A stretch of DNA of 64,000 nucleotides, from positions 2,673,501 through 2,737,500 of the forward strand of contig CM061100.1 of assembly GCA_030770545.1 (NCBI GenBank), given 5' to 3'. Source of the stretch: Macropodus opercularis. Taxonomy: Eukaryota; Chordata; Actinopteri; Anabantiformes; Osphronemidae. The notes beneath the pieces are model-generated. The model had not been told where the DNA came from. It was given only the letters and a program-made list of their open reading frames with translations, and made no database searches. The translations under genes and the position numbers were made by a program. Below are positions 58,101 to 64,000 of the stretch, piece after piece. Each line of letters starts with the position of its first letter. The first letter of the stretch is position 1.

Positions 58101-61100
58101 CTGTTGGCTTTATGCAGCTTAATAGTGCTTGTTGCGCCTGCGACGGCATCTAGTCATTTTTGCCCAAGTGTCTATTCTTTCCACGGGGAAATTCTAGCAA
58201 GGTTATACCAATTTATAAATTAGAATCTGTGGTGTGAAGAATTATTTTGAGTTGGTTCGGACATAAGGGACCTTGTGTTGATGCTCTGCCAGTCCACACA
58301 AATAAAAGTGAATTTTATAGTTCCTAGCTTACAGGAGGAGGCTGAATGGGAATCGATACTACAGTGAAACATGATGGAAATATTCACGTGTGGCAGTTTC
58401 TCTGGCCACACGGACTGGCACAGGACCAGCTGCATGTTTGAAGAAGACAGGTGTGCTGTCCTCTACAGAGAAACGCGAGCCTTGGTTTTTTAAAACTGAG
58501 TAGTAGAGGATTCCTCTTCCCAACACTGACCTCAAACATGCATCAAAGATACGCTGAGGTCGTTTGAAGTCCAAAAAACAGCAAGCAGCGCTGCCTTAGA
58601 GGCTTTTCCCTCACAATCACCACACACCCGTCTCCCGTCGCTCTCACTCTGTGCATCACTCACAACATACTTCAAAGTTTACTGTACGAGAACATGAGAA
58701 ATGCAAAGATCCAAAGGCGGAAGCAAATTCCTAGAACCATGCACAGGCAGAGCTTCACCTCATTTACTTTGAAATTCAGACACAACGTCGACGTGCAACC
58801 GTGCCCTTACTCATCAACGAGACACCTGTCATTAACTCCTGCCCCGAAGTCTAACACTCAGTTTGCTGACTTCATTTCACCAAACATAATTTCGAAAGGT
58901 GCGCAGCTGTCCATAAAAGTCCCAGCTGCTACACTGAACTTCAGACTGAACGCTAAGACGTATCAGTCCAAAGAACTCCATCCTGACCTGAGATTATTTG
59001 ATGTACTACATAAATCTAAGCAAGGATATTAAGCTTTGCTAGAGGATCAAAGTCTCAGAGGCACAGCAGGCTGTGGATGTGATCATCTGGCCTAATGCAA
59101 GAAAGGAAAAGTCTTAACAAAACCTCCATGTTGCAGATTTGCTCTGCAGAGGTGGGAGAACCTGCGAAAGGAAAACATACATGTTATGTAACCTATGTTT
59201 GTGTGGTGAGAAGCAGATAGAGCCCATCACTACAGGAGGAGAAATCAAGTGGATGAGGATGCTCCTCAGCAGCAGGGGCTGGGACACTAGTGGGATTAAA
59301 GGGAACAAGGAACTGGGCCAAATTCAAGGAAATATTTGAAGATTTGTTCTGCAGCACACAAGCACAGACAATGCTGGAATGAATTTTGGAAAAGAAAAAA
59401 ACCTGAACGTCCTCGCCTGGTCCAGCCAGAGCTTGGACTCAAATCTGTGATCTCAACGAAGATCACAGCTCGCTCGCTTGGCTCGTTCAATCTGTGAGGA
59501 ACAAAATAGGACAAGGGAAAGCTGATAGTTGTGAAGGACGACTAATCTCTGCCGCTGGTGCTCACAACAAAGTTCTCAGTAAAAGGGCAGAACTGAATCG
59601 TTATGTCTCATATGCTCATACTGTAAATGTAAATGCTACATCTTTATTAGTTTGTTTTGTGTATCTAAATAAAAGAAGGGGAGACTTTAAATAAATAAAA
59701 ATGAAGATGTGGTACATGCACAATAGCCTGGATTGCAGCTTGTGTTAACTGTCACTGCCTGTACTGAGTTCCAGAGACACAGCGCAGGAAAAGACACAAG
59801 TCAGACAGGTTTTGAATTCAGAGAGGAGTGACACCTCAGCAAATCCCAGACCCACTTCACTGACTTGAATCACACACGTTTCCTATATAGTCATGTTCAG
59901 ACAAGGTGCTCTGCTTTGATACCTGTCATAGCTCTGCATATCACAGAAAGCAGCGCAGTGTGTTGTAACTGGAGCAGCGAGGGAGGAAACAGAGTAAAAG
60001 AAGAGATGATTAAATGTCGTAATTTGATGCTCAAGTGGTTTTAATGCCAGCATAGTTGTATTTGTAAATAATTTACAGCATCTCACTAAAATCTCACAGT
60101 TAGGATAAATTGTCCTTGTTTAAAATACTGGTTTGTACTGCAGCCATTTTTCCTCTTTACTCAAGAACAAGTGGGTTTGACAGCACGTGTTCATTTATAT
60201 TCATATTTTCTAAAAAAAAAAGAAAAAGAAACATTTTCTGAGCAAGCATCGTGTCCATGTCAAGGAAAATTGTTGGTGATTACTTGAATTTTAATCCAGG
60301 AACCAGAGTGACCAACGTAAAATGTATTATGTTGTAAATTACAGTCAGACCCATAGAAGCTCTGCAAAAATGCAAAAGATAAGACACTCGACAGCAGCAT
60401 ATTTTAATCCTGTAAATTTTAAATCTTATATATATTATTTTTGCAAAAGGTAATAAAATATGAAAGACAATTTGTGGTTACAACGTGAATGCTGCCCTAA
60501 GTAAAAATGATGTCTCAGACGCATCAGCCATGCAGGATGAATTTTTCAGAAGCCCCATCTAGAGAGTGAGGGAGATGAAGTACAGAAATATTAAACCAAG
60601 GCTGTTAAAGTCCTTTAGCGTATTTCATTGACAATGATTTGTAGGAAGAATCATACCAGAGGATTTTTGTTTACCCACCCGAACTGCTGTTTGTAGCTAA
60701 ACTGCTAAGATGGCGATGAATATTAATGGGCAGGTCAGGAGGCTGGATGATGATGTGGAGAACTGAGTTATGCCAAGTCACAGCCCTGTGACCACGTGTC
60801 GAGCCTGTGAAGACTTACTAAGTGTTTGCACACTGGCTGCCACGAAAGCTCGAACGCTTGCACCTAAATGATGTCGGTGCTTGGACGACAGATGATCCAT
60901 AAGGGCACCGTCTCGTTGCATCATATTGATTGCTTTGCACATCGGAGATAGTTTAACCCGGCATTAAACATTTAACAGCAGGACAACCCTCCCTTGAAAT
61001 GTAGATTGAATCACAGGCATCAGTTGGCGAAAACGTGTGCAGTGAGTTCACACTCACAGTTTACAGCTGAGCAGGACCCACGTGGTGACTAACACTGATT

Positions 61101-64000
61101 GAGCACCAACCTACTGGCTCGTTAACCTAGTTGATCCCTGTGCTCTGGGCAACTGTCCTGCTCTTCTTTCTTGCTGCTCTGCCCTCGTGAGATTCGTCAA
61201 GCTGCTCTGCCATGACAACTGTGAAGGATCGAGCGGAGGCACGAATCAAAAAAGGCAGCTTGAAACTGCAGCTCACACGTTCGACACACTGTCAGCGATA
61301 GAGTAAAGAAGCCAAACAGACAGCTGACTGAAAAAAACCACCGAGATACTTTAAGCATTAAAATAAAAATGACAAAGCGGTGGCAGCAGTAACAGACGTA
61401 GATGGTGCAAACAGACAAAATACACTCGAGCGTTTAAAAGGGTTAAATGCACTGGCTCAATACAATGCAAATCTATATTATGAGAGACACACCTAAGCCT
61501 AAAATTATTCTTTAATCTACAGCAGACAGACAATATAAAAGTCAGATTCTCAGCAACTTTAAGACATGTTCATTGCAGATCAGAATAAGCCTGAAACTCG
61601 TGGCTCTGTCTTCTAACGCTTTCGTCCTCAAACACTTTCTTTGAGCCCAAGGAATATTTTTTTGCTCTCAACCCTTTTCCACCACTTTTTTTCTACTTTG
61701 CTTCTTATGAACTAGAAGTGGTTTCAGTCTTGGACAGGTTTACATACTGTAGCATCAGCCTGCTATTATAATATACATAAATTAAATTAATTACGGTAAT
61801 GTGTTTACAGTACAAGATGATTTTATAGACCGTAATCAAATCAGCCACAAATTAAAGATGAATTATGCAAAAGGCCACTTGATTAAATGTGAAGAGCAGC
61901 AATAACTGCAGGTGCCTCTCAGAAATGCTGCAGCTTTATCAGACTCTTAACTGAGGTTTTTGACGTCAGTCTAATTGCGGCTTTCTCGCTCTTGCTAACT
62001 GAGCTGTGTCATTGATTTCCACCTGCAGAGATCCAGACTTACAAACACAACCACAACATGTACTTTATAGAGGCAAAAACTAACAAAGGGCGACAAATAT
62101 TTGGCAGCTGAGCTGAAAAAACATAGGTGGTATTTATCTTCCTTCTCCCGCGTTACTGGAACTGATGCTGTGTTTTTTACACGGCGGATGCCAGATGTCA
62201 TAACGAGCAGAACTCGGTACAGGATGAATGATCACGCTCCCTATAGCGCCATTTTTTATTCAGTAGCATAAATTAAAAGCTTAACGTTGACCTCGCACAG
62301 CATGTAACCTCCACCGCTTACCGTATGAGACAACACCAGGATGTTAAATATTACATTGGTTGTGTGAGCGTTAGCCTCTTACACGTTACAAAGGGATTAT
62401 CCACTGATATTTAGCAGTTCCTACACAGACGGCTTCTGTATTTTGACAAATAGTTTAGTAGTTGGCCATATGAAAACGAGGTAAACAACACAGACTCATC
62501 AATCTGCTGCTGAAACGTTGACCCCCTTTAGGGGCTGGATATAAACCCAACCACTGAATCATTACCCATGTTTACGCCAGTGTCTGTGGGAAAAGGCAGC
62601 ATCTCTGGGTTATTCTTGAGTTTTCAAATAATAATTAAGAAAAAAGTCAAGAGATCATTTTTTTATTTAGTCAAACTGTTCATTTAACAACTGCACTGAA
62701 TAGGTTTTGAATCCATTGTACCCGACTTTTATAAATTGATCTGTGTATGTTCTCTGCTTGCTGGTTGACTGATTGCTACTGTACACATCCCCTTGCATAA
62801 CGCATGTCCTATTAAATTTATATGTAGCATGGCCAAGAGTTGTGGACGGAAAACAACATAACGGGATAGTAAGTAAATATGCCCGTCTAAAGAGCGAGGA
62901 GGCTGATGGAGGATCAAAACTATTCACTGACACCTTAAAGTGTTTGTTGTTATTACAGCCTGACTCATTTCCACCACCTGCGTGTGTATAATGTTTTACA
63001 AAAAGGTCTGAGTTGAAGCCCTGTGGAGTTTGCTCAGCAGCTAATCTGACTCACTTCAAGACAAACACACAATCTCCTATCGTCTATTTGCTCTTCGTCT
63101 TTTCTTGTCTGTCTCCTTCACGGTGACTCATCCTTCTATAGACATTTATCTTCACAACTCAGGGTGAAACTCACATTTTTACACACCTCTTGTGGTCACA
63201 CCTTGCATCAGAGGTGCCGGATCCGGTTTCTTTTATTTTTCTTCTTGTTCCAGTCTTGGTTCTCACTACTGTGCATGGATGATGGGAAACACACATTCTG
63301 AGTTTCCTGAAAATCCACACACATTAAATCACGAAACCGAAGATTTATAATACAATAAAATAAAGAAAGGAAGTAGTCACTTCTTATTTGTTCAATCATC
63401 TCATGGTAGGTTCAAAGACGCTCTTTTGACGCTCCTCTTAGGAAGCGCCTCGTCTCTGACAGTTTGCTCATTAGTGCCTCCATCAAGAGAAAGCACCCAG
63501 AGCTGATGAAATTATAAAGGTAAGCGAACGTTGGAAAGAATATGACTGAATAGAGGCAAAATGCAAATGTGATGCATTCACAACACTGATGATAAAATGA
63601 GTAGAAATACTCCATCCATCCATTCAGTCATCCGTCCTGTAGTTAAGCTCACAGTCTGCTAATGGCTCGCTATTGACCTCCCGTATAAATTCTCATCACA
63701 TTTCACTTCACAGAGTTTTCTGGTCTCTTTCACACAGTTATCAGATAATAGATGGTCTTGTTGGTCTTTCTTGGCTTGTGGGCTGCCTTCAAAACACCTT
63801 CCAAACCAGGCAATCACAGAGCTCCTCTCAGCACAGGTGATGTTTTAAGCTTTAAGCCAGGTTCTCTATGCTTTTTGCAGAACCAGAAAACGAGGCATTA
63901 GGGCTGTGGTGACGCGTCACTTACATAAATCTACCCTTTTGCCTGTAATGATTCACCTTGTTTACATCCGCGGGCATTTTATCACGAGACCTTATAAGAT
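55200..64000. other. Intergenic gene desert, second part
   Basis: No gene supported. It includes a pyrimidine-rich stretch at about 55500-55640 and a SINE-tail relic at 57907-57955. The largest open frames (for example 56057-56422 minus and 58694-59032 plus) match no family I know. Confidence 0.5.
57907..57955 (-). mobile_element. SINE/LINE-tail relic, reverse orientation
   Basis: TCATCCATCTATTATCTACT followed by TTTGTCCTGTGTAGGGTCAC is the reverse complement of the usual fish repeat 3' end with its GGAT-type tail. Confidence 0.55.

Overview
The window looks like a chromosome segment from a ray-finned (teleost) fish. The genes are intron-rich with GT-AG splice sites and have clear vertebrate orthologues. 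The repeats are of teleost type: a tRNA-headed SINE with a GGAT-type tail, CA microsatellites, and relics of common fish interspersed repeats. I see no viral, bacterial or toxin genes. All identifications come from reading the sequence; no database search was run.

Layout. (1) 0.36-7.7 kb is a head-to-head pair. On the minus strand is gfm2 (mitochondrial ribosome-recycling GTPase), for which I could trace 20 coding exons summing to 2268 nt (755 codons plus stop). On the plus strand is nsa2 (60S ribosome biogenesis factor), 6 coding exons, 780 nt. Their start codons are 584 bp apart. (2) 8.3-11.8 kb is a minus-strand torsin (TOR1A-type ER AAA+ ATPase) with two candidate first exons. (3) 11.9-26.8 kb is a three-copy tandem segmental duplication (units A, B, C). 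Each unit carries one further torsin gene, about 2 kb of unidentified sequence with possible minus-strand exons, and a 3' piece of ppp1r26. Only unit C runs into the intact ppp1r26. (4) 26.2-31.45 kb is ppp1r26 (minus strand), with a large single coding exon and a non-coding first exon in a CpG-rich promoter. (5) 31.5-64 kb is a gene desert in which I can support no gene. It holds repeats, low-complexity tracts, a diverged local duplication and possible regulatory motifs.

The most interesting part is the torsin array. The three extra torsins lack the second N-terminal hydrophobic segment found in the single-copy torsin. The middle copy (unit B) has also lost the Walker B glutamate and has turned its last intron into coding sequence while keeping an open frame. 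That makes it a candidate pseudo-ATPase torsin or an early pseudogene. Units A and C carry a perfect CTCF-like motif upstream of the torsin first exon, and unit B has lost it by deletion. The junction between units is the same at A/B and B/C. Units A and B also share an 831-bp deletion absent from C, and a SINE sits only in A. Together these give a clear order of events.

Functionally, gfm2 and nsa2 serve mitochondrial and cytosolic ribosomes respectively. The torsins act in the ER and nuclear-envelope lumen, and ppp1r26 is a nuclear PP1 regulator. The neighbourhood mixes genes that in human lie on 5q13 (GFM2, NSA2) and 9q34 (TOR1A, PPP1R26), which suggests an old linkage kept or formed in fish.
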